32,153 nt of DNA from positions 1 through 32,153 of the forward strand of contig JAFXDO010000013.1 of assembly GCA_017563195.1 (NCBI GenBank), in the 5' to 3' direction. This stretch comes from Clostridia bacterium (GTDB taxonomy: Bacteria; Bacillota; Clostridia; Oscillospirales; CAG-382). The notes below the pieces were generated by a model that was given only the letters and a program-made list of their open reading frames with translations, searched no databases and was not told where the DNA came from. Made by a program: the position numbers and the translations under genes. Positions within the stretch are counted from its first letter, which is position 1, and every line of letters begins with the position of its first letter. Positions 1 to 7,644 of the stretch are shown here, one piece after another.

Positions 1-2
1 AC

Positions 3-653
3 GGCTATCTTGATCAAAATTACTACCCGACGCTTAAAAACGGCGCGATGCGTGTCGACGCCGTCTCCCCCTTATCCGACACCGAATCGGTCATCAAAAG
101 AACTCTCGAGTTCGCAAAGGAAAAGATAAACAACTTCGTCCTCGGAAACGGCGGCTGTGACGACGCAACCGCGGCTGAGGCTCTTAACAAGATAAACGCG
201 GCGCTGCTCACGCTCGATGGCGGGATCGATCTCGACGCGATCCGGACGCTTGAAAGCGAGCTTGCGATGCTCTTTGCGGCAAGCAACGCCAAGGCGTCGG
301 TGCTGACCGAGCTTGAAGCCGCTGTCAAGGCGTCGCTTCTCCACCGCGAATTCGTCCCCGTCACCCTCCCCGACGACCCCGAAGACGATGAATCAAGCGA
401 GCCCGAGGAATCGAGCGAGGCAGACGACGAAAGTGAAGCCGTTTCAGACGAATCGTCCACCGACGAATCGGCTCCCGACGTGCAAAAGACAAGGAAGAGG
501 ATCGACGTCGGAAGCCTGCTCATCTATCTCTTCGTAGGCATCACCCTCGTTGCCTCTGTCGCGGCGATGCTCGTTGCTATAAAGCGCAAAAGCAAGCGCC
601 CCAAGGGTATGCATATGCCCAAGGCGAGCAAAAGAGAGGATAACGAAGAATAA
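3..653 (+). CDS. C-terminal part of an unidentified membrane-anchored protein (5' end outside window)
   Basis: The reading frame is open from base 3, so the gene begins upstream; the ATG at 48 is internal to this frame. The visible 217 codons show a helical, Ala/Glu-rich region, then a Ser/Glu/Asp-rich linker with repeated ESSE/DESS patterns (about residues 125-155 of the visible part). One hydrophobic segment follows (LLIYLFVGITLVASVAAMLV) and then a Lys/Arg-rich cytoplasmic tail ending in EDNEE. This is the architecture of a surface-exposed or secreted domain on a flexible acidic stalk, held by a C-terminal transmembrane helix with the positive charges inside. No LPXTG motif is present. The family cannot be named from the part in view. 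The stop codon lies 15 bases before the -35 box of the SCIFF promoter, so this gene and the RiPP module are probably separate transcription units. Confidence 0.75.
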   Translation, partial: GYLDQNYYPTLKNGAMRVDAVSPLSDTESVIKRTLEFAKEKINNFVLGNGGCDDATAAEALNKINAALLTLDGGIDLDAIRTLESELAMLFAASNAKASVLTELEAAVKASLLHREFVPVTLPDDPEDDESSEPEESSEADDESEAVSDESSTDESAPDVQKTRKRIDVGSLLIYLFVGITLVASVAAMLVAIKRKSKRPKGMHMPKASKREDNEE

Positions 654-684
654 TTTGCATCAAACTGTTGACTTGGATGCAAAT
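653..684. promoter_or_regulatory. Perfect 9-bp inverted repeat over the -35 box (candidate operator)
   Basis: ATTTGCATC (653-661) and GATGCAAAT (676-684) are exact reverse complements separated by 14 bp, and the dyad centre falls on the -35 hexamer of the SCIFF promoter. The position suits a repressor or activator site. It also begins on the last base of the upstream stop codon, so it could instead be a weak transcript-end hairpin for the upstream gene, but no U-run follows. Confidence 0.5.
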
Positions 685-696
685 TTGTAGTATAAT
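668..696 (+). promoter_or_regulatory. Sigma-A-like promoter of the SCIFF module
   Basis: TTGACT (668-673), 17-bp spacer, TATAAT (691-696), placed 34 bases before the SCIFF start codon. The -10 box is a perfect consensus match. Confidence 0.85.
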
Positions 697-729
697 TAAT
701 CGAATTTAAACCGAAATACGGAGGAAATT

Positions 730-882
730 ATGAAACATATCAAGACTCTCAACACCCGTAACCTCTGCGAAAGCGCTAAAAACGGCGGATGCGGCGAATG
801 CCAGACCTCCTGCCAGTCCGCTTGCAAGACCAGCTGCGGCATCGCTAACCAGCAGTGCGAAAACAAAAAGGAAAGCAAATAA
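730..882 (+). CDS. scfA: Six-cysteine ranthipeptide SCIFF precursor
   Basis: A 50-residue ribosomal peptide. The N-terminus MKHIKTLNTRNLC and the core CGECQTSCQSACKTSC are near-identical to the SCIFF family (six cysteines in forty-five residues), which is conserved across Clostridia. The conserved core cysteines are C21, C24, C28, C32, C36 and C43. An extra cysteine, C13, sits in the leader. In the family, a radical SAM maturase links core cysteine sulfurs to alpha- or gamma-carbons of nearby residues. A GGAGG ribosome site lies 5 bases before ATG 730. The maturase gene follows after a hairpin. The biological role of mature SCIFF is not established. The peptide is short but its identification rests on near full-length sequence recognition. 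Confidence 0.95.
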   Translation: MKHIKTLNTRNLCESAKNGGCGECQTSCQSACKTSCGIANQQCENKKESK

Positions 883-895
883 GTCATTAGGAAAG

Positions 896-919
896 TGCCG
901 CCGCAAGGCGGCATTTTTT
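896..919 (+). terminator. Hairpin with U-run between SCIFF precursor and maturase (attenuator-like)
   Basis: TGCCGCC (896-902), GCAA tetraloop, GGCGGCA (907-913), then six T (914-919). It lies 13 bases after the precursor stop and 14 bases before the maturase start. As an intrinsic terminator it would allow only partial read-through, giving more precursor than enzyme. Confidence 0.85.
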
Positions 920-933
920 CATAAAGGTGCAAA

Positions 934-2316
934 ATGATCCATCAGTATAAATTAAACGGATACAATATCGTTATCGACGTCTGCTCGGGCTCGGTGCACG
1001 TGGTCGACGACGTCGTGTACGATATGATCCCTCTTTTTGAAAACACCGACAGAGAATCGCTCATTTCGCAAATCAGCGAAAAATACGTCGGCGTCGACGG
1101 CATCACGAGCGACGATATAAACGAATGCTACGAGGGCATCTGCGAGCTCCGCGATACGGGCAGGCTTTTCGTCGAGGACAGCTACAAGCCCATGGCGGGC
1201 GAGCTTAAGAAAAGGACCTCGGGCGTCATCAAGGCGCTCTGCCTTCACGTCGCGCATACCTGCAACCTGAACTGCTCCTACTGCTTCGCAAGTCAGGGCA
1301 AATATCACGGTGAAAGAGCGCTGATGAGCTTCGAAACAGGCAAGCGCGCACTCGATTTTCTTATCGAAAACTCGGGCACGCGCCATAATCTCGAGGTCGA
1401 CTTCTTCGGCGGCGAGCCGCTGATGAACCTCGACGTCGTCAAGCAGCTTGTCGAATACTCAAGAAGCATCGAAAAGCAGCACAACAAGCACTTCCGCTTC
1501 ACGCTGACGACTAACGGGCTGTTGATCGACGACGAGCTTATCGATTTTGCCAACCGCGAAATGGACAACGTCGTGCTCTCGCTTGACGGCAGAAAGGAAA
1601 TCCACGACAAATTCCGCGTCGACTATGCAGGCAACGGAAGCTTTGACAGGATCGTCCCCAAATTCAAAAGGCTCGTCGATGCCAGAAACGGCAAGAATTA
1701 CTATATGCGCGGCACCTTCACCAAGCACAACCCCGATTTTCTTACCGACATAAAGGTGATGCTCGACCTCGGCTTCAACGAGCTCAGCATGGAGCCCGTC
1801 GTTTGCGCCAAGGGCGACGAAAGCGAGCTTACCGACAAGGAATTCCCGCTCCTTTGCGAGCAGTACGAATCGCTTGCCAAGCTTATGCTCGAGCGTGAGC
1901 GCGAGGGACGCCCCTTCACCTTTTATCACTATATGATCGACCTTACCGGCGGTCCCTGCATCTACAAGCGCATCTCGGGCTGCGGCTCGGGGACCGAATA
2001 TATGGCGGTCACCCCGTGGGGCGATCTTTACCCCTGCCATCAGTTCGTCGGCGACGAAAAATTCAAGCTCGGCGACGTATGGAACGGCGTTGACAATTTA
2101 GAAATACAAAACGAATTTATGAAGTGCAACGTCTACACCCGCAAGGAATGTAACGATTGCTGGGCACGCCTTTACTGCTCGGGCGGCTGTGCGGCTAACG
2201 CATACCACGCGACGGGATCGGTAAACGGCGTCTACGAATACGGCTGCAAGCTCTTCCGCAAGAGGATGGAATGCGCGATCATGGTCGCCGCGGCAAAGCA
2301 GCTCGGTGACGTCTGA
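934..2316 (+). CDS. scfB: Radical SAM thioether-forming SCIFF maturase
   Basis: 460 residues. The radical SAM cluster motif CNLNCSYC is at residues 110-117 (C110, C114, C117). A PqqD-like RiPP recognition region is predicted in the first ~90 residues, and a Cys-rich SPASM region with auxiliary iron-sulfur sites occupies the last third (CGSG, YPCHQF, ECNDCWARLYCSGGCAAN, GCKLF). Length and arrangement match the SCIFF maturase family (CteB type), which makes thioether bonds in the SCIFF core using S-adenosylmethionine. It lies directly downstream of the precursor gene, separated by an intrinsic-terminator-like hairpin. A weak ribosome site (AAAGG) precedes ATG 934. Its stop codon overlaps the next start as TGATG, which suggests translational coupling to the decarboxylase-fold enzyme. 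Confidence 0.95.
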   Translation: MIHQYKLNGYNIVIDVCSGSVHVVDDVVYDMIPLFENTDRESLISQISEKYVGVDGITSDDINECYEGICELRDTGRLFVEDSYKPMAGELKKRTSGVIKALCLHVAHTCNLNCSYCFASQGKYHGERALMSFETGKRALDFLIENSGTRHNLEVDFFGGEPLMNLDVVKQLVEYSRSIEKQHNKHFRFTLTTNGLLIDDELIDFANREMDNVVLSLDGRKEIHDKFRVDYAGNGSFDRIVPKFKRLVDARNGKNYYMRGTFTKHNPDFLTDIKVMLDLGFNELSMEPVVCAKGDESELTDKEFPLLCEQYESLAKLMLEREREGRPFTFYHYMIDLTGGPCIYKRISGCGSGTEYMAVTPWGDLYPCHQFVGDEKFKLGDVWNGVDNLEIQNEFMKCNVYTRKECNDCWARLYCSGGCAANAYHATGSVNGVYEYGCKLFRKRMECAIMVAAAKQLGDV

Positions 2317-3650
2317 TGGACAACCGCGAGCGCGTTACTACCCCAATCTGCGATTTTGTAAGGCACTATGCCGAATCGAACCCCGCGCGGCTTCATATGC
2401 CGGGGCATAAGGGAAACGGGATCTTAGGCGTCGAAGAACTTGATATTACCGAGATCGACGGAGCCGACAGCCTCTTCCACGCGTCGGGAATAATCGAAGA
2501 AAGCGAAAGCAACGCGTCAAGCATATTCGGCGCGAGAACCTTTTATTCGACCGAGGGCTCATCGCTCTGCATCCGCGCGATGGTGTATCTTGCCCGTCTT
2601 AAGGGAGTAAGACGCATCGTCGCGACACGCAACGCGCACAAGACCTTTATTTCGGCGTGCGCGCTTATGAATATTGAGGTGGTATGGCTCTACCCTCGCG
2701 AAAACAGCCTGCTTTCCTGCGATTTCGACCCGAACGAGCTTGAATACGCACTGAAGCGCGGCAACGCCGACTGCGTCTATATCACGAGCCCCGATTACTT
2801 GGGCTCTGTCGCCGATATAAAAACGGCGTCAAGCATCTGCAAAAAATACAATAGGCTTTTACTTGTCGATAACGCGCACGGCGCATACCTCAAGCTGCTT
2901 CCCGAATCGCTCCATCCCATCGACTTGGGTGCCGATATCTGCTGTGATTCGGCGCACAAGACGCTCCCCGTGCTGACGGGCGGCGCATATCTTCAGGTTT
3001 CAAAGCACAACGCGTTTTTTGTCGAAAATGCGAAAAACGCGCTGTCACTCTTCGCCTCGACAAGCCCGTCCTACCTCATCCTGCAGTCGCTCGATGCGGC
3101 AAACGCGGTTATGGAGAGCTTCAAAGCTTCACTTCTCGGGTTCATCCCGACGGTCGAGGAATATAAGTCGCGGCTTGCAGAATCGGGCTATGCCCTCATA
3201 GGCGACGAATTGCTCAAGCTTACGATCAACACGAAAAAATATGGCTATTTCGGTCATGTTTTCGCAAAAATCCTCAAGGAATACTCGATAATCCCCGAAT
3301 TTTACGATAACGACCATATTGTTTTTATGCTCTCGCCGACAGACGAAGCATCGCTTCGCAGGCTCTGCGACCTGCTCCTTTCGATAGAAAGGCGCGAATC
3401 CATCGACCTATCTCCCCCTGCGATACCGCGCGGTGCTTGCGCCGTTTCGATGCACGACGCGCTGTACCTCGAAGGCGAGGTCATCGACGCCAAGGACAGC
3501 CTTGACCGCGTGTTCGCCTCCTTCAACGTCGCCTGCCCGCCCGCAGTCCCCTGCGTGACGCTCGGCGAAAGGATAGGTATCGACGCGATTAAATGCTTTG
3601 AATACTACGGCATCGAAAAAATCCGCGTCCTCAAGGACAAAAATATTTGA
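2316..3650 (+). CDS. PLP-dependent Orn/Lys/Arg decarboxylase-family protein
   Basis: 444 residues of the fold type I aminotransferase/decarboxylase superfamily. Family hallmarks are RLHMPGHKG near the N-terminus (about 25-33), VDNAHGA with the PLP-pyridine-binding D185, and CDSAHKTLPVLTGGAYL with the Schiff-base lysine K215. The protein lacks the N-terminal wing domain of the large E. coli decarboxylases and is in the size range of the short clostridial/bacillar YaaO-SpeA type. Substrate (Arg, Lys or Orn) cannot be read from the sequence. The start ATG overlaps the SCIFF maturase stop by one base (TGATG), and there is no separate ribosome site, so expression is probably coupled to the maturase. 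Whether it acts on the RiPP or in polyamine metabolism is open. Confidence 0.9.
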   Translation: MDNRERVTTPICDFVRHYAESNPARLHMPGHKGNGILGVEELDITEIDGADSLFHASGIIEESESNASSIFGARTFYSTEGSSLCIRAMVYLARLKGVRRIVATRNAHKTFISACALMNIEVVWLYPRENSLLSCDFDPNELEYALKRGNADCVYITSPDYLGSVADIKTASSICKKYNRLLLVDNAHGAYLKLLPESLHPIDLGADICCDSAHKTLPVLTGGAYLQVSKHNAFFVENAKNALSLFASTSPSYLILQSLDAANAVMESFKASLLGFIPTVEEYKSRLAESGYALIGDELLKLTINTKKYGYFGHVFAKILKEYSIIPEFYDNDHIVFMLSPTDEASLRRLCDLLLSIERRESIDLSPPAIPRGACAVSMHDALYLEGEVIDAKDSLDRVFASFNVACPPAVPCVTLGERIGIDAIKCFEYYGIEKIRVLKDKNI

Positions 3651-3712
3651 ATTTTGTGACATTTTTAACCTTTTTGCGTCTTAATTGGTGAGTGATCACC
3701 GAGGAGGTTTAT

Positions 3713-4438
3713 ATGAAAGCAAAAAATGCAATAATGACGGCGATTCCGATCGTCCTCTGCCTGCTGCTCCTGCTCGTTCCCATACTCGAGCTCGTCGGGC
3801 TTTGCAAGGGCTACGAATTTTCGCTGAATAACGAGCTTGTCATCGTCATCGTGCAGGCGGTTCTCGCCGTCGGCGCGCTCGTTGCCTTCCTCGTGATCAA
3901 GCCCGAGCCCAACCTTGCCTGCAGGGCAGCGCTTCTGCTCGCTGCTCCCATCGCAGTCGCAAACGCGCTCTGCTTCGTGGATTCCGAAAGCGTTGCCTCG
4001 CTCATTATCGCGCTGATCTGCGGCGGCTGTGTCTTTACGCTTTATATCAGATTCCTCCCCGACAGCAACCTCAAGGCGGCAAGCGCCGTTATCTCGGTGC
4101 TTCTCACGATACTGCTCGCCGTGCTTTTCGTCTGGGGACTTATCTACGGCTCGGTCATCAAACAGAAGACGGTGCACGAGGAGATCGCCTCGCCAAACGG
4201 TGAATATATCGCCGTTGTCTGCAGTGAAAAGGCGCTTTTCGGTACCGATACCGTCATTTATATCCGCAAGGCAGCCCCCGAGGGAAAGGCGCTTTTCGGC
4301 TCCTACCGAGTGCCGGATATGCAGGTTTACGAGGGGGAGGACCACGAGGTCAAATCCGCCGTTCTTTCCTGGCTCGACGATGAAACGCTGATAATCAACG
4401 ACCGTGCCTACAGGGTCGTCAAGACCGCAAAAGAATAA
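3713..4438 (+). CDS. Five-helix membrane protein with soluble C-terminal domain, function unknown
   Basis: 241 residues from ATG 3713, which is preceded by GAGGAGG at the right distance. An upstream in-frame GTG at 3692 has no such site. Five hydrophobic segments are visible at about 8-30, 42-61, 69-87, 92-112 and 120-143. About 95 residues follow, starting near ETVHEEIASPNGEYIAVV, with a beta-rich pattern (SPNGEY..., VIYIRKA, LSWLDDETLIINDRAYRVV). This tail resembles small extracytoplasmic domains that follow a SPDGKY-type motif in Firmicutes membrane proteins (DUF5412-like), but I cannot assign the family firmly. It has no clear link to the upstream decarboxylase (62-base gap). A strong hairpin terminator follows the stop. 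Confidence 0.8.
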   Translation: MKAKNAIMTAIPIVLCLLLLLVPILELVGLCKGYEFSLNNELVIVIVQAVLAVGALVAFLVIKPEPNLACRAALLLAAPIAVANALCFVDSESVASLIIALICGGCVFTLYIRFLPDSNLKAASAVISVLLTILLAVLFVWGLIYGSVIKQKTVHEEIASPNGEYIAVVCSEKALFGTDTVIYIRKAAPEGKALFGSYRVPDMQVYEGEDHEVKSAVLSWLDDETLIINDRAYRVVKTAKE

Positions 4439-4450
4439 TAAGGCAATAAA

Positions 4451-4483
4451 AAAGCAAGCTTCACAGAGCTTGCTTTCTTTTTT
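4451..4483. terminator. Bidirectional intrinsic terminator between convergent genes
   Basis: AAAGCAAGCT (4451-4460), 6-base loop, AGCTTGCTTT (4467-4476), a perfect 10-bp stem. T-rich sequence follows on the plus strand and A-rich sequence precedes it, so it can end both the 3713 gene and the minus-strand amidase, whose stop codon overlaps the tract. Confidence 0.9.
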
Positions 4484-5240
4484 ATTCGAAATATTTTCTT
4501 TTTGCCAGAAGATAATCGAAAATATCGATATTTCCGCTGTTATCGATATCGGCAAGCCGCTTCTGCGCGTCACTTAGCGTGAGCGTACCGAAGTAGGCGC
4601 GCTTGATAAGCATAACGTCGACCGAATCGAGCCTGCCGTTCATATCGACGTCGCCCGGCTCGAACCCGTCGACCATCCCGTAAAAGGACGCGATGACAGC
4701 CGCCTCGACCTCGGCAAGCGCCCTTAAATTGGCGTCGTCAAGAAGCCAGAGCGACGCGTTCCTGTTGGTGTGGAAGGAATGCTCGATAATATAATACGCC
4801 CCGCATCCGACGCTTCTCGCACCCCTCAGCACGCCGTAATATTCATCGTCCCCGCTCGAGCTCCTGCGAGTCTTGACGCTGCCCTTGCTCACGCCCATCA
4901 GCTCTGACACGGCGTTGATAAGTACGCTTCCGAGCTCGTAAACGCGACCGTTCATATCGATCGGACCGTAGACGTCGACACGGTCGACGCTTTCGCTGTT
5001 TGCCGCGTTGGAGTGAAGCGAAATGAAGAGATCATACCCCGCCGCCTTCCTGCCTCGTGCAGTGACCGCAAGGTCGGTCTCCTGTTCCTCCCTTGTCCTC
5101 CCGACGGTAAAGCCGTATCGCGCAAGAGCGTCGGAAAGATACTCGCAAAGTCGCCACATCGCGACCGATTCATAGTATTCGGGCGTCACGGGACTTCGAT
5201 TGCGTTGCCCGTAATGCCCTGCATCAAGCATTATTTTCAT
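4482..5240 (-). CDS. N-acetylmuramoyl-L-alanine amidase (Amidase_3) with C-terminal dockerin repeats
   Basis: 252 residues. Residues 1-190 are a zinc amidase of the Amidase_3 type, cleaving the lactyl-amide bond between MurNAc and L-Ala in peptidoglycan. Visible zinc ligands are H9 (DAGH), E24 and H76 (SLHSNA), with catalytic E153 (IIEHSFHTN). Residues 197-252 hold two dockerin-like repeats, DVDMNGRLDSVD and DIDNSGNIDIFD, each followed by a helix with KR. The start is secure: AAGGAG precedes the ATG, and the zinc-binding motif begins at residue 6. No signal peptide or transmembrane segment is present, which is odd for a wall hydrolase with a dockerin; phage-type endolysins share this feature. 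It lies downstream of yigZ but behind an intrinsic terminator. Confidence 0.92.
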   Translation of the reverse strand: MKIMLDAGHYGQRNRSPVTPEYYESVAMWRLCEYLSDALARYGFTVGRTREEQETDLAVTARGRKAAGYDLFISLHSNAANSESVDRVDVYGPIDMNGRVYELGSVLINAVSELMGVSKGSVKTRRSSSGDDEYYGVLRGARSVGCGAYYIIEHSFHTNRNASLWLLDDANLRALAEVEAAVIASFYGMVDGFEPGDVDMNGRLDSVDVMLIKRAYFGTLTLSDAQKRLADIDNSGNIDIFDYLLAKRKYFE

Positions 5241-5295
5241 GCTTTTCTCCTTTCGTTTATTGCCCCCTGAGCCTTATGCTCTGTTATCAGTATAT

Positions 5296-5328
5296 AAAAA
5301 AACCGCAGATATTGCATCCGCGGTTTTT
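5296..5328 (-). terminator. Intrinsic terminator downstream of the lysC-yigZ operon
   Basis: Read on the minus strand: AAAAACCGC stem, interrupted by a short GGAT/ATCT extension, then GCGG and a run of seven T. It lies 50-80 bases after the yigZ stop. Confidence 0.8.
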
Positions 5329-5377
5329 CCTGCTTTATTCCTATTAAAATCCAATCGAAATCCCGAAAATATCCAAA

Positions 5378-5995
5378 TCAGACGAAATCTATCCTTTCGC
5401 CGACGCTTTCGGCGCGTGCTCTGCCGTTCGTCGCATCGATTATTTCGCGGATGAACAGCTCGCTTTTTTCCTTTTTGACCGTGAAAACCATATCGATGTC
5501 GGTCGAAAAGATGCTTTCCTCGGTCCTCGCGCCGAAGAACGACGCAAGCGGGATTATTTTTTGATAGTCGGAGTAATTGGCGTGCACAGATACGACGGTG
5601 TATTCACCGACCTCGTTCACGCCCGCCTCCTTCAATACCCCCGACGCCGCGGAGGTGTAGGCGCGTACCAGACCGCCCGTGCCCAAAAGTATGCCGCCGA
5701 AATAGCGAGTCACGACGACAGCCGTGTCGGTAAGCCCCAATTTGCGTATAGAATCGAGCACCGGCATACCCGCGGTTCCGTGCGGCTCGCCGTCGTCCGA
5801 AAAACGCTCCTTAAAGCCCTCGCGAAGCACGTAGGCATAAACGTTGTGCCGCGCGTCGGAGTGCTTTTTCTTTATCGAGTTGACGAACGCGACCGCCTCG
5901 TCCTCGCTTTTTACAGGGGCGCAGTATCCGATAAATTCGCTTTTTTTCTCAACTATACGAAATTCGTGTGCCTTCTTTACCGTCTTGTACGACAT
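5378..5995 (-). CDS. YigZ/IMPACT family protein
   Basis: 205 residues, the typical family length. The N-terminal UPF0029/IMPACT domain shows the hallmark stretch DARHNVYAY...FSDDGEPHGTAGMPVLDSI and VVVTRYFGGILLGTGGLVRAY. The rest is a ferredoxin-like C-terminal domain. Bacterial members are often linked to translation or proteolysis factors, but the molecular role is not settled. The start codon overlaps the aspartate kinase stop by one base (TGATG on the minus strand), so the two are co-translated from one mRNA. Confidence 0.93.
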   Translation of the reverse strand: MSYKTVKKAHEFRIVEKKSEFIGYCAPVKSEDEAVAFVNSIKKKHSDARHNVYAYVLREGFKERFSDDGEPHGTAGMPVLDSIRKLGLTDTAVVVTRYFGGILLGTGGLVRAYTSAASGVLKEAGVNEVGEYTVVSVHANYSDYQKIIPLASFFGARTEESIFSTDIDMVFTVKKEKSELFIREIIDATNGRARAESVGERIDFV

Positions 5996-7323
5996 CAGCT
6001 GCAGAATTCCTTGTAGATCGCCTTGATGGCGCGGGTGAACGAGCTTTCGTCGACACCGATGATGATGTTAAGCTCGCTCGAGCCTTGGTCGATCATACGG
6101 ATGTTGATGTTCTTTCTCGCAAGCGCCGAGAAGATCCTTGCCGCGGTACCGGGCTGACCGGCCATGTTTCGACCAACGACCGCAACGAGACCCATATTGT
6201 TGTCGATGTGGATGTGATCGGGGTTGACCGACTTCTGGATAGAGGACGCGATGTCGTATTCCCTGCCCTTTACGTCGGCGGTGTTAACGACAACGCACAT
6301 GGTGTCGATGCCCGAAGGGATGTGCTCGAAGGGGATGTCAAGATCGGCGAAGACCTTGAGCACGCGCATACCGAAGCCCGATTCCTGGTTCATCATATCC
6401 TTTTCGATGCGGATGACCGAAAAGCCCTTCTTGCCCGCAATGCCGGTGATGAGATCCTCGGTGCGGTAGCCGTCGGTCGAGGTGACGATAAGCGTGCCGG
6501 GATCCTCGGGACGGTTGGTGTTGCGGATGTTTATGGGAATGCTCGCAAGCTTGACGGGGAAAATGCTGTCCTCGTGAAGCACCGAAGCACCCATGTAGGA
6601 AAGCTCGCGAAGCTCGCGGTAGGTGATGATGCTGATGGGTCTGGGATTGTCGACGATCCTCGGATCGCACATAAGGAAGCCCGAAACGTCGGTCCAGTTT
6701 TCGTAAATATCGGCAACGACGGCACGCGCAACGATAGCGCCGGTGATGTCGCTTCCCCCGCGCGAGAAGGTCTTGATGCTGCCGTCGGGGTTCACACCGT
6801 AAAATCCGGGGATGACCGCGTTTTTCTTGCCCGCAAGACGCTGAGACATAACGATGTTGGTCTTGTTGGCGTCGAACTTGCCGCTGACGTCAAAGAAGAT
6901 GACCTCAGCCGCGTCGATAAATTCATAGCCGATGTAGCTTGCAAGCACGAGACCGTTGAGGTACTCGCCGCGCGATGCAACGTAATCGAGCGTGGTGCCC
7001 TTGCTGATTTTTTCGCGAATGGTCTCAAACTCGTCGCTGAGGTCGATCGAGAGCGAAAGACCCTTGATAATGTCGTTGTATCTCGACGTTATTTCGGTGA
7101 AATCCGCCGACCAGTCGCCGCCGGAAACGCTCTTGGTGTGGCAGGAAATGAGCAGGTCGGTCACCTTGGTGTCGCCGTCAAAGCGCTTGCCGGGTGCGCT
7201 GGGCACGACAAAGCGACGGGACTCCTCCGCCTTGATAATATTTGCGCTCTTTACAAACTGCTCTGCAGATGCGAGCGAGCTTCCGCCGAATTTAACAACC
7301 TTTTTTTCGTATAAAGTCTTCAT
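5995..7323 (-). CDS. lysC: Aspartate kinase
   Basis: 442 residues. It phosphorylates L-aspartate with ATP, the first step to lysine, threonine and methionine (and to diaminopimelate for the cell wall). The kinase domain begins with VVKFGGSSLA and contains FSRGGSDITGA. Two C-terminal ACT domains follow (about residues 300-370, from SVIRIEKDMMNQESGFG, and 375-440, with VVGRNMAGQPGTAARIFSALA), the usual site of feedback control by lysine or threonine. A consensus promoter (TTGAAT-17-TAGAAT) lies 42-70 bases upstream. That leaves no room for a lysine riboswitch, so control is probably allosteric or by a DNA-binding factor. The ribosome site is weak (GGAAA). Confidence 0.95.
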   Translation of the reverse strand: MKTLYEKKVVKFGGSSLASAEQFVKSANIIKAEESRRFVVPSAPGKRFDGDTKVTDLLISCHTKSVSGGDWSADFTEITSRYNDIIKGLSLSIDLSDEFETIREKISKGTTLDYVASRGEYLNGLVLASYIGYEFIDAAEVIFFDVSGKFDANKTNIVMSQRLAGKKNAVIPGFYGVNPDGSIKTFSRGGSDITGAIVARAVVADIYENWTDVSGFLMCDPRIVDNPRPISIITYRELRELSYMGASVLHEDSIFPVKLASIPINIRNTNRPEDPGTLIVTSTDGYRTEDLITGIAGKKGFSVIRIEKDMMNQESGFGMRVLKVFADLDIPFEHIPSGIDTMCVVVNTADVKGREYDIASSIQKSVNPDHIHIDNNMGLVAVVGRNMAGQPGTAARIFSALARKNINIRMIDQGSSELNIIIGVDESSFTRAIKAIYKEFCS

Positions 7324-7364
7324 AAGTCACTTTTCCGCATAATAATTTATATTTTTTCAAATAT

Positions 7365-7393
7365 ATTCTATCACAGCGTGTTCAATAATTCAA
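7365..7393 (-). promoter_or_regulatory. Sigma-A-like promoter of lysC-yigZ
   Basis: On the minus strand: TTGAAT (7393-7388), 17-bp spacer, TAGAAT (7370-7365), 42 bases before the lysC start codon. Confidence 0.75.
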
Positions 7394-7456
7394 TGATGTT
7401 TTTCAACAAACATACGTCTCCTACCTTAATTATATGCACAATGTTGCCCGAAAGAC

Positions 7457-7484
7457 TTGACCAAACCGCTCGTTGTGGTAAAAT
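7457..7484 (+). promoter_or_regulatory. Sigma-A-like promoter upstream of the structured segment and tRNA-Arg
   Basis: TTGACC (7457-7462), 16-bp spacer, TAAAAT (7479-7484). The predicted start near 7491 places about 170 transcribed bases before the tRNA. Confidence 0.7.
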
Positions 7485-7510
7485 ATTAAGGATATGTCGA
7501 TATGTAAAAT

Positions 7511-7644
7511 GGCTCTGCGCCGTTTAGACAGACGAAGCCCTTCGTCGAGGATAAACGGATGCAGATTTAAAAAATCGAAATGAAGCTGTAGAATCCTACT
7601 GCGAATTGAGATTTTTTAAGGATAGGCGTACTTCAAGCAGCTTC
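7511..7644 (+). ncRNA. Unidentified structured RNA-like segment upstream of tRNA-Arg
   Basis: No open frame is convincing here, but the folding potential is strong. A long hairpin pairs TCTGC/GCAGA (7514-7518/7561-7565), CCGTTTA/TAAACGG (7520-7526/7552-7558) and GACGAA/TTCGTC (7531-7536/7541-7546). A second perfect 10-bp stem pairs TTAAAAAATC (7567-7576) with GATTTTTTAA (7610-7619). GAAGCTG (7582-7588), inside that loop, can pair with CAGCTTC (7638-7644) downstream, which would form a pseudoknot. The segment begins soon after a good promoter. It could be an independent small RNA, a processed leader of the tRNA transcript, or the remnant end of an insertion element. I do not recognise it as tmRNA, RNase P RNA, SRP RNA, 6S RNA or a known riboswitch. 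Confidence 0.5.

Noticed and set aside
5968..7314. Long plus-strand open frame (448 codons) over lysC
   Set aside because: It is antisense to a clear aspartate kinase, has no ribosome site, and its composition (Asp/Val/Arg-rich) is what the opposite strand of GC-third codons gives.
7324..7364. Lysine riboswitch before lysC
   Set aside because: The promoter leaves a leader of only about 35 bases, far too short for that fold.
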